Source of the DNA: Gnetum montanum
Taxonomy: Eukaryota; Streptophyta; Gnetopsida; Gnetales; Gnetaceae
Assembly (NCBI GenBank): GCA_015680685.1
Contig: MNCI01017913.1
Span: 1,707,725-1,771,724, forward strand
Length of the DNA stretch: 64,000 nucleotides
Reading direction: 5' to 3'
A program made the translations under genes and the position numbers. Position 1 is the first letter of the stretch. The number at the start of each line of letters is the position of its first letter. The notes under the pieces are model-generated. The model saw nothing but the letters and a program-made list of their open reading frames with translations. It searched no databases and was not told where the DNA came from. Positions 44,660-56,384 of this stretch are shown one piece after another.

Positions 44660-45750
44660 AAGAATGAGAATGAAAGTTGCAACATACAAGGTGTTTGCAA
44701 GATCCCTATCTAATGAAAGATAACATCTTATATGTCCATAATGGACCTTGGATTTGCATGAGTATTGATACCCACACATCTTAGCAGGATAACAAGATTT
44801 AGATGTTGATGTTTTGTGCCTACAAGAAGTCTTGCCATGGGAATTTCTATATCAATTCCAACCAAATTTGGGGAAGATGGGATATAGAGGTATTTATAAG
44901 CAAAAAGGTTCTTGTGGAAATTCTTCTTTTGAGCCATACATATTAGCCTATTGTAGTAATCACAAGATGGATGATTATGCAATCTTTTATAAAGAATCCA
45001 TGTTTGAATTAGTACAAATATTTGAATGGAATTTAGAAGGTATGATTTTTAAAATTATAGAACTTTAAATCATGGAACAAAAAGAATGATCAAGATTTCA
45101 AAAATGGCACATAGCCTTGGCATTGATATTAAAAATCCATTTATCAAGAAGATATGTATGTGGAGTTAGGACATATTTAATTGCCAAATCAACATGTCTA
45201 GATGTTAGATTGTGTCAAGAAGCATACTTGATTAACAAAATAGAGAAAAGTTTGAAGAATAAATTATTCCTAAGATATACCGATCTAGTGTCAAATCCTT
45301 TATGAAGACTTTAATGTAAAAATTAGAAGTAGTGTTTATCAATTCTTAAAACATGGAGATGTGAAAGAATCCTTAGAAGATGAACTTAACTTGAAGAAGA
45401 TGTTTTCATCAATTCAACTTTTAATTTCATTAGCCAATGCATATTCTTCTAACTTCAAATCATCAATAAATAAATCCAATCTTAGAATTCAAGAATAGAT
45501 GATGTTGATGGATAATACTCATTAAGAATCATAGTTTACCCATTACTCTATCATTAAAAATGAAGATGGATCAATAACATTCTTCATTAAGACCCTAGAT
45601 TATATTTGGCATGATGTATAATTCTTTCAAGTTATCAAGTTATGAGAGTTAATATCTAAAGAAGAAGTTGAGAAGATTTAAGATGAAACCTTGTAATCTT
45701 GAACAAGACCATCCAATCATATACCACTTATGGCATAACTACAACTAGTT
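44660..45750 (+). pseudogene. CCR4-type deadenylase (EEP) domain carried by R copy A
   Basis: Reading starts at MKVATYKVFARSL (44667). It continues VDVLCLQEVLPWEFLYQF (44800) with the metal-binding Glu of LQEV intact, LGKMGYRGIYKQKG, DDYAIFYKESMFELV, LIAKSTCLDVRLCQ near 45180, EDFNVK (GDFN with Gly changed) near 45305, SVYQFLKHG, LANAYSSNF, TLDYIWHD near 45593 and RPSNHIPL near 45705. Motif order and spacing are those of the CCR4/nocturnin mRNA deadenylase domain, complete over about 360 codons. No intron is seen, so it is probably a retro-copied host cDNA fragment. The last catalytic Asp (SDH) reads Asn. Stops and frame changes occur near 44723, 45068 and 45303. Confidence 0.87.
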
Positions 45751-46200
45751 CCATTAACTCCTAAGGTTGATCAAAATCAAGAACTATCTAAAAATTACTT
45801 TTATTTATGATTTTCATAATTTTATTTATTGTTTAATTTATATTTTAATTATATAATTAAAATTTCTATGATAATACATGTTAAGAATAAGGATTTTCCT
45901 TACCTTCACTTGGATAATTACATATGAGTTACACTTTGTGTGACCCTAATTAGGACTGGTGATTAGTGGTTGATGATCCCTAATTCAACTCATGTCATTA
46001 TCTTAGAAAATAAGGTAAGTTTTAATAAAATAATATTTAGTACTTATATATATACTCTTATCATGTGTATTTTGTTTGCATAATAAGAAAGAGACAAGTT
46101 CGAGCTCAAAGAAGAAACCAAAGCATTTGAACATAGGAGCATAAAATCATAAAATAAGCATTGGAGCTTGGAAAAAAAGATAGTGAATGTGGACTCATTC
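45751..46200 (+). other. Spacer between the CCR4 domain and the polypurine tract in copy A
   Basis: AT-rich, homologous to 57456-57910 in copy B (TACCTTCACTTGGATAA, TTGTGTGACCCTA, TTTTGTTTGCA). No coding region. Confidence 0.5.
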
Positions 46201-46206
46201 AAGAAT

Positions 46207-46230
46207 GAATGAAACCTAAAAGGGGTAGAT
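46207..46230 (+). promoter_or_regulatory. Polypurine tract of R copy A
   Basis: GAAACCTAAAAGGGGTAGAT directly before the LTR start TGTAATGTTCC. Confidence 0.65.
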
Positions 46231-46801
46231 TGTAATGTTCCATTCCCAAATGGTACTATTGCACAATGAAGATAAAGCCTCTTCACAACAAGTGTTATCA
46301 TTATCTTAACAAAACTTGAAAGAGAAGCTGTAATTAAGATAAAAAAGGGCATGTTCTAATAATAGAAGCATCTCTTGGGGTGACCTTTGGGGGTTTGATC
46401 TATGGAACTTATACAAAGGAATTAGAGGTCACACCAATAGGAAGTTGAGGAGTTGATAAGGGCTAGTAATGGATGTTGGGCAAAGCAGGATAGGAAGTGG
46501 ACTAGCCATCCCTTCTAGCTAGTAGTAGGCCTAACTATTGTGCCAATGTTGGATTACCTCTAAGGGATAGATACCAAAGGAAATAAACCCCATGGAAAAC
46601 TCTCAGACCATGATCCAGATTCACTATTATTACATCACAAAAGTATTCTTCTCTCTTTTCTTTTGCATTTTCCTTATTATTTTCTTTACAAATAATGTTG
46701 AATGTTACATATATTTGATGTTTGGTATATTACCTTCTTACACATAATATCTAATATAACATATATGTGATTTTTTCCATACATTTGGGAAGGGGATGTC
46801 A
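46231..46801 (+). repeat. 3' LTR of R copy A
   Basis: TGTAATGTTCCATTCCC to GGAAGGGGATGTCA, 571 bp, matching 30257-30827 and 57941-58507. An ATTATCAGTATAAAAC stretch follows, which may be a decayed primer-binding site. Confidence 0.82.
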
Positions 46802-49800
46802 CATTATCAGTATAAAACTAAGTGAAAAAACTTGGAAACATTTGAAATTACTAAATAAAAAAATATCATGGGATTTAGGAGGAGCATGGTTGACTTGAAA
46901 AATATGTTATCTTAAACATCCAAAAAAGAATACAAATAAAAAACATAAACATTAATCCAACATGCATTACCAAAATCAAGATTTTCCTACTCTACTAGTC
47001 ACCACAAATAAGGAGCCTAGCATGCACTACTCTTAGTGTTATATGTGGGTTATGTTATCATGTGTACTTTCCATATGCCAAAATGTATCCCTATTAAAAT
47101 CAAATTCCAAATACTTGGATTTATTATTAGTTTAACTTAAATATTAATTTTCATCTAGGACATCACTCCCAACATTTTCCAAACATCCTGGTGATAGAGA
47201 AGTTACACAAAATATCATCTCTATTGTTTTGGAGGCACAACACAAAGAACCAATGATCCATGGAATCACCCTTTTACATAGAATATGACCTTTAGTAAAA
47301 GCCATACTAATGCATCCTAGTAGAAGTTAATCACAAAATCATCTCTAGAATGCTCATCTCTAGTTAGTCATACAAACTTAATGTTAGCTCCAACATTCAA
47401 CTAACCAAAAAATAAATAATCATGGCATTCAAACTAATGGTGGAGAACATAAAAATAAGAAAAAAGAGTCCATTTATGAATATATCCATTTGTCCAATGG
47501 ATTCTTACAAGGATACCAGTCCAAGGAATCACACAGTACCAACAAGGTGAATCTAATCACATCGAAAACCAACATTATAAGGAGCCAAATCCAACATCAT
47601 AAGGAGTCAAATGCATCATACAAAAGATCTCACATAATGCCCCAAGATGTCAAAAACATCCAACATGAAGAAATTTTCATAACCTTCAAAAAATTAATAG
47701 CATCATGATAATGGAAAGACTAGAATTACCAAAAATCAAGAATCATATATGTGTCCACAATCACTCCATGAGTTAAGTGAAGAATAAGAAAGTATAACAA
47801 ACTACAGATTTAATTAAAGATTATATATATTAGAATTGTATAAATCCTATGTAGATAACTATAAATAGTAGTAAATGTACAAGGTTTAAATCCAAAATGA
47901 TCAAAGGAAGCAAGGCCATAACCAATTAAGATTTATGCCAATCACAATCATCAAAGCTCAAAGTAAAATGAATCAAAATTAAAAATCCAAGAGGAATGAT
48001 GTCAATATAATAGATGATAAAGATTTAATGGATTTTGGAATGCATATACACAAAAAAAAAATTAAGTTTCAATCCAAACTATAGGATGAAACTTCAAAAA
48101 TTTCAATTTTTAGGTAGAGCTAGGCTTGTAGGAAAGACATATTAAAAATTAGTAGATGTCTTGTGTGAGACATCATAGGTAGAGATGAGATTTCTAGGAA
48201 GCATTGAAGACGTCTTAGGTGAATATGAGATGTTTCTAAGTAGACATTTCTAATGAATATGAGACATCTAAGACAATTTGAGGCATTTTTCATAGCTTTT
48301 GAGGCAGTTTTGATATATTTGAGGCACCTATAGAAAATTCAAGGTGTTACTAGGAAGACATTTATAATAAATACAAGACATCTCAAGTAAATATGATATG
48401 TGTTGGCTTAGATTAAGAGATATCAGGTGACACATCTTAACTAAGACTAATTCCTCTTGGGTTAGACATCGTGGTTATGGATGAAACATCTTGTTGAAAG
48501 TCCTAGCATGTGAAAGGGTTGTTTAGCAGAGATCTGGGACATGTTGAATCATAGGAAAAGATCAAGAACTATCTAAGAAAACTCTAGAATGATGATACTA
48601 CATGGGAAAAAAATAGGTAAGAACTTAATAACTCAAGAATGAGAACCAAGAAGGGACCAAGACAACCCAAAATTGAATCAATAAGAGATAAATTGAGTTT
48701 GAAATAATTATAAGGATGGGAAAATGTTAATATAAGAAATATTGATACCATATGCCAAGATCATAATATGAAAATGGAAAGAATATTTTTACAAGATCAA
48801 TATACACACCATAAATCACATTGAGCATGATAAGATCATAGTAAGGGGAAATAGATTTGAGCAAAGTATGAAAATGAAAAAAAAAAAAGAAATTTCCAAA
48901 ACTCCAAACTAACTATCATGGTGAACTAAAATTCATGTCTCTATTATTAGAATTTAGATCACATCCACATAAGAAAAATCACAATAATTCTATAATTTCA
49001 TTGTGAAGAACAAAGCTCACAAATAACCAAACCTAATTCCATATAGATTGTTGAAATGATTCTTACAAAACACACACTAGAAATTAATAGAGAAATAATA
49101 GAATAATATCATTAATTAATCACATAAAAATATATCAAAATATCATTATATCTATTTATAAAAAACCCATTAACACACTAATAGCATTAGAACCATCCAA
49201 AAAAAATTAAAAATACCCATCCCATGAATGTGCACAAAAACTTGTAACCATATATGGGAAAGAAGATAAGATAATTTTCCTCTAAAGTGAAATAATGAAA
49301 AAAATACATAAGTGGAAAGAAAAATATATAGAACCAAGCAATCCATACAACTGACCCATAATTTGCCAATAACTTCACATCTTCAATGTCCCATAGCACC
49401 TCTCCTGAATCATCAAAGTATGTAGAAATAATGATTCTTGGAAGTTTTAATCAAGATTGACTTAGAAAAATCATGGAACAGAAGCAAACATAAATTTCTT
49501 AAATCAATACAAAACTAAAATAATAATATCAAAAATGTCTTCCCTCTTGAATGTAACATTCTCTTTGACTCACCTAACTTCCATACATGCCAAAATAGTA
49601 AAAGAGAAAATACCATAAAATCCATCATACTAGAAAAATATATTCAAACCTTCTCTCAAAAAAATAAAATCAAAATAATCTAGCAAATAAATACATAATC
49701 ATACATTCATAGACATCAAATAATGAAACAAAATTACTATTAGGGCCACAACATACACTCAAAGAATATAATTAAGCAAACCATAAGTCACATGCCATGT

Positions 49801-50048
49801 CATGCTTTTAACAAATTCTTATAAAATCTTACCACATTCGACAACAAGGTTAGTGGATATATGCTATATGGTAATAAATAATATTATAAGGCATATAACA
49901 ATTTTCATTCATCACCACAAAACCACTAGGGAAAACCATTAAAAAAGTATACTATACTAAAATAGACATGGAGAACATATGCGTAGAAGTATCACAAACT
50001 CTACATATATCATATGTAACAAAGATCTCAAAAATATGGTTTGTTACA
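46802..50048 (-). mobile_element. 3' LTR region of a minus-strand Del/Tekay-like gypsy element
   Basis: On the minus strand a polypurine tract (50062-50049) is followed by TGTAACAAACC at 50048, a clear LTR start. No partner LTR is in the window, so the left edge is not defined; it may reach copy A's LTR at 46801. Contains a GACATCT cluster at 48120-48500. No coding sequence is seen; ORFs at 47490-47708 and 49187-49399 have no known content. Confidence 0.55.
48120..48500. repeat. GACATCT motif cluster in the Del/Tekay-like LTR
   Basis: Ten or so copies of AGACATC(T/A), AGATGTCT or near variants, in both orientations, such as GAGACATCTAAG and GAAGACGTCTTAGG. It is the third such cluster in the window. 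Confidence 0.5.
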
Positions 50049-50062
50049 TCCTCCCCCTCTTA
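50049..50062 (-). promoter_or_regulatory. Polypurine tract of the Del/Tekay-like element
   Basis: The minus strand reads AAGAGGGGGAGGA next to the LTR start TGTAACA. Confidence 0.75.
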
Positions 50063-50069
50063 AAAATAT

Positions 50070-51330
50070 TGCTTCTAGATGATCTAAAAATAGGAAGAAT
50101 GTACATCAAATTCAAGATCCCCAATAGACTCTTAGAAACTATGATCCCTCCGTAAGACTTTCACTATTGGTATAGTCCTACTACATAATTATTTCTTTAT
50201 TTGATCCAAGATCCTAATGGAATGCTCCACATATGAGGCATTAGCTTGAAATTGCAACTCCATGCAATCAACAAGATGATAACTAGCATGAATATACTTT
50301 TGTAGTATAGAAAGATGACATTCATTATTCATGATCAAAATTTGTGAAGATAGAATAACATAATATGCAACCTCTTCTATGTCTTGAAGAATGCTGAATA
50401 GTCCATTATAATGAGGTGTAAGTTTGTCCTCCTAACCAAAACACATCAAGCCTTTCTATGAAGCGATATGAACATGCACCTTTTCTCCAATCTCAAATGT
50501 AAGAGGCCTCCTTCTATGATTTTCATAGCTTTCTTGATGTTCTTGAGATACTTTTAGCTACTCAAGAATCTCCCTAATTTTCTCTATCATTCTTAATAAA
50601 ATATTCAAAATAATACACTTTATATTCTTGATTGCATCCTATCACAAGGGAATTTTGAAAGGTCTCTCATATAAAACATCCCATGGTATTATCTTTAAAC
50701 TAAGCTGATAACTATTATTATAAGTAAAATTTGTTAATAGAAATAAACTATCCCAAGTATTTGAAAACTACATGGCACAAGACCAAATAATATTTTCTAG
50801 AACTTGATTGACTCCTTTAACCTAATCATTAGTATATGGATGATAATTTTATTTCATGTTTAGCCTAGTGCTAAGGTTGTCCTTGAACACATGCCAAAAC
50901 TAAGAAGTAAACTTGCATCATGCCCCTAGATAATCTTGATAGGAATGTCATGCAGGCACATGATTTCAAGGATGATAAAATATGCAATGTTATTTGTATT
51001 GGTTGAAGTCCACATAGATAGGAAATAAGTTGACATGATAAAAAATTTCAAAACAAAAAGAATAACATCCTTTTAACCCCTAATGTGAGGTAAACTAGTA
51101 ATGAAATCCATACCAATCACCTTCCAATTTCATTCTAGAATAGTATGAGGGTACAAGTAGCAACTTGGTTATTGGTGTTCAAGTTTAACTTAGTAATAAA
51201 TCAAACATTTAGCTACAAATCCTTGAACTTGATTCATCATGCCTAGCCACCATTATAACCTATTTAGCATCTTGTACATCTTATTACTTCCCAAATGCAT
51301 TTGAAGCCTATGAAGGTAAGATTCATCCCA
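50070..51330 (-). pseudogene. Del/Tekay-like gypsy integrase remnant
   Basis: Minus-strand reading gives a zinc-binding part (LGSNKMYKMLNRL, then WWLGMMNQVQGFVAKCLIYY) near 51200-51290. The DDE core opens with WKVIGMDFITSLPHIRG near 51110 and continues FLSMWTSTNTNNIAYFIILE and IMCLHDIPIKII near 50950. The Y-x-PQTDGQTERVNQ-type region near 50850 survives only as scattered matches. The C-terminal part follows to about 50400. Stops are frequent, so it is long dead. Confidence 0.7.
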
Positions 51331-52970
51331 AAGACATTTCCCTATGAAATCAAGGACATACACATAATTCTTATGATGAAGTAACTCAAATACATCAACA
51401 ATCATCTAAGGATCACCAGAATGATTAAGCTCATGACACTAAGGATCAAGTTGTTACTTTACATAAATCTAACCTATCAAGTCTAACTAAATCATTGAAT
51501 TGTTCACCTTACTAGTCATATCACTCAAGGCATCCACAAAACATTTCTTTTTCTTATTCAATATTGAATGATAAAATCAAAATCATCCAAAAGTTCAACC
51601 CACATCCTATGATGTAGTTTCAACAAAGGTTGATTCATCAAATATTACAATACCTTGTGATTCATCCAAATCATCAACTACTCTTCAAACAAGTAATAAG
51701 CTAAACCTTTAAGGTGAATACTACCACTACCAACTCCAAGTCATGAGTGGGGTAGCATGTCTTAAGAGGCTTAAGCTATCATGAGGCATAGGTTACTAAT
51801 TTTCCCTCTTCCATAAGGATATGTCCATAACATTTTCCTAAAGCATTAGTACAAATGTCAAATGAATTACCTAGTGTAGTCAAAACCAATATAGGAGTTG
51901 AGCTCACTCTATTCTGGAGTTCATCAAAGAAAACCTGACCATGAAAGCCTCATAAGAAATTAATATCCTTCTATAATAGCTTCATGAGAGGTGAAGCTAT
52001 CTAGGAGAAGTTCTTGATAAAATATTTTGGAATATTCTACTAGCCCAAGAAAATTAAAAAACTGTAATGACATCCTTGAAAATAGATGAATCACAAATAA
52101 TTAATATCTCATCAGAGTCCACTACTATACTAGATAATGACAAAACATGTTCCAAGAAGTAAATAACATGGTATCAAAGTAAATTCTTGGAAGTTTAGGT
52201 GAATAATTGATGTTCTCTTGGCATTTGTAGAATGATCTACAAATGTTTCTCATGCAACTTCTTAGATGATAAGTACACCAAAATGTAATCAATAGACACA
52301 ATAGTGAACTAATCTAGGTAGGGTCTCATGACACTATTCATAAGATGCATGAACACTATAGGAGCATTAGTGAGTCCAAAAGGCAAAACCAAAAACTCAT
52401 AATGTTCATTCCATGTCCTGAAGGTTTTCTTAGAAACATCCTCCTCCTTGATGCAAAGCTAGTAATACCCTGACTTCAAATCAATCTTAGTGAACACTCA
52501 AGATTCTCTCAATTGATAAAAAGGATTATTTATGTGTTGAAAAAAAAGTTTTTTCTTCATGATCACTTGGTTCAACTATTATTAATCAATGCATAACATT
52601 ATACTAGCATCCTTCTTCTTTACAAAGAGAAAAAGATCATGCTAAGAAGAGACACTAGGATGAATCAAGCCCTTGCAAAGCAACTTCCAAAGATGAATCT
52701 TTAATTCTACTAATTCAATAGGAGACATCCTATGTAAAATCTTGGAGATAAGATTTTCATAAATTTTTGGAGCAATCTCAAACTTAACGTCATACCTTAG
52801 AGCTAAATTTGATCATTGAGAATTAAAGATATTAGGAAACTCACAAAAAACAGGAACTTGATCAAGCTCCTAATATAAGAAAAGATTACATATGAAAATA
52901 ATAAAGTAAAAATTACTTTTCTTTAGAAACCAGCAAAAAGTTACCAAAGATACAAGATCCAACATGACTT
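51331..52970 (-). pseudogene. Del/Tekay-like gypsy reverse transcriptase and RNase H remnant
   Basis: Minus-strand reading shows the RT block order: HRMSPIELVELKIHLWKLL, GLIHPSVSS and FVKKKDASIMLCID at 52740-52580; VFTKIDLKSGYY near 52480; [20 protein letters not shown] near 52400; [13 protein letters not shown] near 52330; and VSIDYILVYLSSKKLHEKHL near 52270, where the catalytic DD has become DY. RNase H would lie at 51500-51950 but is very decayed. Gag and protease are absent; the reading is cut at 52970, where R copy B begins. Confidence 0.85.
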
Positions 52971-52974
52971 TTTG

Positions 52975-53170
52975 TGGCATGATCCAAATACTCTATTTGA
53001 CATCAATAAAGCACTATTTCATCTTTTCTTATGCATTTTCCCTACTATTTTCATTGTGCATAATGTTAAATGCTACATATATTTAACATTTGGTATATTA
53101 TTTTCTTACACATAATGTCTAATATAACATATATGTGATGTTTGCCATGACATTTAGGAATAGGATGTCA
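52975..53170 (+). repeat. 5' LTR of R copy B, only its last 196 bases
   Basis: Matches the end of the family LTR from CATGATCC through ACATCAATAAAGCA to AGGAATAGGATGTCA. The first two-thirds are missing at the junction with the Del/Tekay-like RT. Confidence 0.8.
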
Positions 53171-53173
53171 TAA

Positions 53174-53190
53174 TTGGTATCGAAGAAAAC
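53174..53190 (+). promoter_or_regulatory. Primer-binding-like site of R copy B
   Basis: TTGGTATCGAAGAAAACC, three bases after the LTR. It resembles the initiator-Met type (TGGTATCAGAGC) for its first half. Confidence 0.5.
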
Positions 53191-54355
53191 CATGATCCAA
53201 GGGCCATTCAAAACCATGGGTTGATTGAAACTTGATGATCTATGTAAGCCAAAAGATAACATTCCATTGATTTCATGAATAAACAAAATTCTTTCATGAT
53301 TGATGAAGATTTTATTATGCCTCATCAAGATTTATCAATTACAAGAGATATTTTTAAGACAAGGATACACTAGTTTAGGTAACTCTTACCCATCTTAATA
53401 CTATAAATATTAATTGATTAAGGTCATTGTTAAATGTTTCCCAAAAATTTAGTAACCATGACCTAAATTGTTCTTATTTTATTGAATCTTGTCATCCTTA
53501 GCATTTAACCTATGTAACTTAGCATTATTCACCATACCAAGACCTATGTATTAATAAGATAAGGGAGTTAGCCCATCCATAAGATTGTTTGATCCCCATA
53601 GGGAGACTAATAATTAGTGAATGATGTTGTCATAATCTTCTCTTTAATACCTCATTAAGATATAACCATGATATGAGAAGGTATAACATACTTGTAAAAT
53701 TATAAGGTATAAATATTGTTTTCCTATTCTATGATGTGTACATTACAATAAAATCCATAGAATCTAGAAGATCTCAAGTTATCCATACATTAGCCTAGTA
53801 GTGGTAGTTCAACATGATAGGTTATTTTGGTTCTCTTATTTCCTAAAATTCCAACTTTATTTTTGAATCCTAAGATTACATCCAATGCATAGTACTCATC
53901 AAGATGATTCCAATGGTACACATTTTGTCTCAATTAGACTTATGGTTTAAGAGATATTGCTATTTTAAGTTTCTTGTTATGTGTGCTTCAAAATAATATT
54001 AAATTATTATTTTTAAAAAATTCAAAATTTAATGGTTAGAAATTAAAATTATAATACCATCTAACAAAACTAAACCCATGCCCTATCATTGGCCAAACCA
54101 TGACATTGACTACCAACGTAAGGTAGAATAAAATAATAATAAAAAGTTAAAAAATGGAAAAAGGGGAAGGAAGAGGTTTTGGGTTTAAAAATAGTCTTCA
54201 ATTTGTAAAAATTAAAAGAAAATTATTATTAAATTTTAGTTGCAAGCCATGCTAGCTTTGTAAGGTTCGTAGAGCCCTCCATAGGGTTCCACTAGCCCTT
54301 ATAGTAGTGTAACCCTTGTTTATGAAATTGGCCATGTAGCCTCTTCCTAGGGCTA
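53191..54355 (+). other. First internal part of R copy B
   Basis: Non-coding and homologous in its first 500 bases to the leader of copy D, including one diverged 541-bp-type unit (about 53380-53700). No gag reading could be found. Confidence 0.5.
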
Positions 54356-54589
54356 TTGACCTTAGTCCCCACTACTTTGCCTTCACCACATCATCATTCG
54401 CTACATTGTTTTCCTTCATCACATCACTATCCTCCACTATCACACCATGCCTTTCCCTACAATATCACTTGCCATGAGCACCAAGTAGCACTTGCTACAT
54501 TTTTCACCAAGTCTCTTGATGTTGTAAGAGCCATTTATGTTGTCCCCTACATTATCATTTCCACTGCCAATGCTGCTATAGTCATTGAT

Positions 54590-54910
54590 GCTAAAAATCA
54601 CTACCCCTTTCGATGCATTGTAGACACTAATAGTGCTAGAAATCACTACCACTTTTGATGCTCCATGAATACCATCAACACCGAGAATCATAGCCCCTTC
54701 CAATGCACCACAAATACCTCTATAATTGGGAATCACTATCCCTTCCAATTCATCATGGAAATCACTAGCACTAAGAGTCACTACCCCTTCTAATACATCA
54801 TAAACATTGCCAGTGCTACTACAAGGAACCGTCAATCACTAGCACTAAGATTCACTACCCCTTCCAATATATCATAAACATTGCCAGTGCTACTACAAGG
54901 AACCATCACA
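54590..54910 (+). repeat. Tandem repeat of about 45 bp in copy B
   Basis: Six units with the core ATCACTACCCCTTCCAAT followed by a CATCATAAACAT-like part, near 54597, 54642, 54686, 54732, 54777 and 54850. The last two form a near-identical pair (54774-54847 and 54848-54907). An open frame on the minus strand (54440-54835) reads a repeated acidic/Gly/Val-rich peptide and is probably chance. Confidence 0.8.
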
Positions 54911-55580
54911 CTATGCATACACCATAACGAACGTGCTTCTAGCAACTAAGTCCATGTCAATGCCATCACATAGAATCACCATTAATAGCTAATGTAGAGC
55001 TTGGTTGGGCTATGCTAGTCCTTTTCAGGGCCATGTTGGCCTACCTAGGCCATGCAAGCCTATACATGAACAACATAGGCCCTTATGTAGGTCATGAAGG
55101 TGCTTGTGAGGGATACATAGGCATCAAGAGGGGACATGTAAGTCCTTGTGAGGGCTAAATTAGCCCCTAACACCACATCTATCATAAATTTCTTAGATAT
55201 GTTTGCCACAAAGGGTGAGGACCTTCTCATTCCATTCATTCAAGTACAAATCATCTAGATTGACTAGGTGACACATGTCCAAAAACATGGCTAGAGTAGA
55301 TGTGGCCTCCTTGGCCACTATTGCGTCCTTCTTGCCATTCTAGTAGCCCCATAGTGCTATTGATGTCCCTGGGTTGGCAACTACCTCTGCTCTTAATGAT
55401 AAGAAATTTGAAATTTTTCATCAATTGATGGAAAATTCAAATCTTTTCATCAACCATCAATAAATTCAAAAAATTTATGTTCTTTAGCTCATAAGTTTAA
55501 ACTACAAAGTAGGATTTTTTTTTTTTTAAAAAAAAGAAAATTTGTGTGTTGCTACGAAATGAAATAAAAACTTCAAAATT
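54911..55580 (+). other. Internal sequence of R copy B upstream of the 5S-like segment
   Basis: Contains phrases rich in GCCTA/AGGC and AGGGC near 55000-55130, AT-rich sequence, and a homopolymer junction of 14 T followed by 8 A near 55515. No coding region is recognised. Confidence 0.4.
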
Positions 55581-55645
55581 AAGCATGCTCATCCTAGAGT
55601 AGTACTGGGATGGATGACCTCTTGAGAAGTCTTGTTTTTCACCCC
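55581..55645 (+). ncRNA. 5S rRNA-like segment in copy B
   Basis: AAGCATGCTCATCCTAGAGT, AGTACTGGGATGGATGACCT, CTTGAGAAGTCTTG, ending CACCCC. It follows the 3' half of plant 5S rRNA, including the A-box-like and C-box parts of the internal promoter, with roughly three-quarters of positions kept. The 5' half upstream is hardly recognisable (ACTTCAAAATTAAGC). It is too damaged to be a working rRNA gene, but it is embedded at the same place in copy A. Confidence 0.8.
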
Positions 55646-56380
55646 AAATATTCTAGGCCTCAAAAGCCATAATTTTTGATTATAGAAGCATTTTTCAATG
55701 AATGAAAAGTTATTTCATATAGATTTCAACTTTCTAGACATAATGGTGAAGTTTGATCTACTTCATGAAACCTCAAAAATTAGTTTTCATCCCTTTCCCA
55801 ACATAGTGCCTCAAGAACCCCCAAAAACTTAAATTTAGCAAAACTCAAGTATGTGATGTCCTTTTTTAACATATGAATAGCCATTTCCAACATTTTTCAC
55901 CCTTCTAAACTCAGTAGTGAGGTCAGAATTATCATATGGGTATCCAAAAACTCAATAATACCTTAAATTATGCCTTAAGAAACCATAACATAGACTAAAG
56001 TGTCATACCTACCAATTTAATTATTGAGACTTATAATGTAACTTCCTAAAACTTAAGATTAAGGGTTTAACCCATGAAGATAGATAATCTTAGTTTCCTA
56101 TGCCTCTAGTTTTTAATTAGTACATTACAAGAGTCAATGTTCTTAAGGGGGATAGAAAGATCATTAAGAATTAGATAATGTAGTAAATTAGTTATTTAGT
56201 TGATGTATCTGATGTATCAATTGATAAATTAGCTGATGAAAAAAAATGGTCAAGAAGATGTATATCATTTCACTCTACAATCAAATCATACTGCAGAAAA
56301 AAATGGAGAATCATAATCTCATTTCAAAAAGATGTATGATACCCATAAAAAGTAATGATACATAAGAAAATTTAGGAATG
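55646..56380 (+). other. Leader between the 5S-like segment and the CCR4 domain in copy B
   Basis: Homologous to 43934-44659 in copy A. Non-coding. Confidence 0.5.
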
Positions 56381-56384
56381 ATAA

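Larger units (their letters stand above)
42960..46801 (+). mobile_element. Family R copy A, 5'-truncated, plus orientation
   Basis: Matches copy B in order: pyrimidine-rich repeat region, 5S-like segment, leader, CCR4-type domain, AT-rich spacer, polypurine tract and 3' LTR. The 5' LTR and first internal part (equivalent to 52975-54350) are missing. The left edge is approximate. Confidence 0.75.

Noticed and set aside
44660-45750. LINE (APE-type) endonuclease rather than a CCR4-type domain
   Set aside because: The YNVLARSLA start, the CPSW-x-L-x-W segment, LQEV-x-x-x-x-F, the SVYQFL block after GDFN and the S-x-HIPL end follow the CCR4/nocturnin order. No RT follows, and LTRs flank the element.
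54440-54835. 131-codon minus-strand frame
   Set aside because: Produced by the 45-bp tandem repeat; repetitive peptide without a domain.
55581-55645. A functional 5S rRNA gene
   Set aside because: The 5' half is almost unrecognisable and many stem positions are changed, so it is only a 5S-derived remnant.
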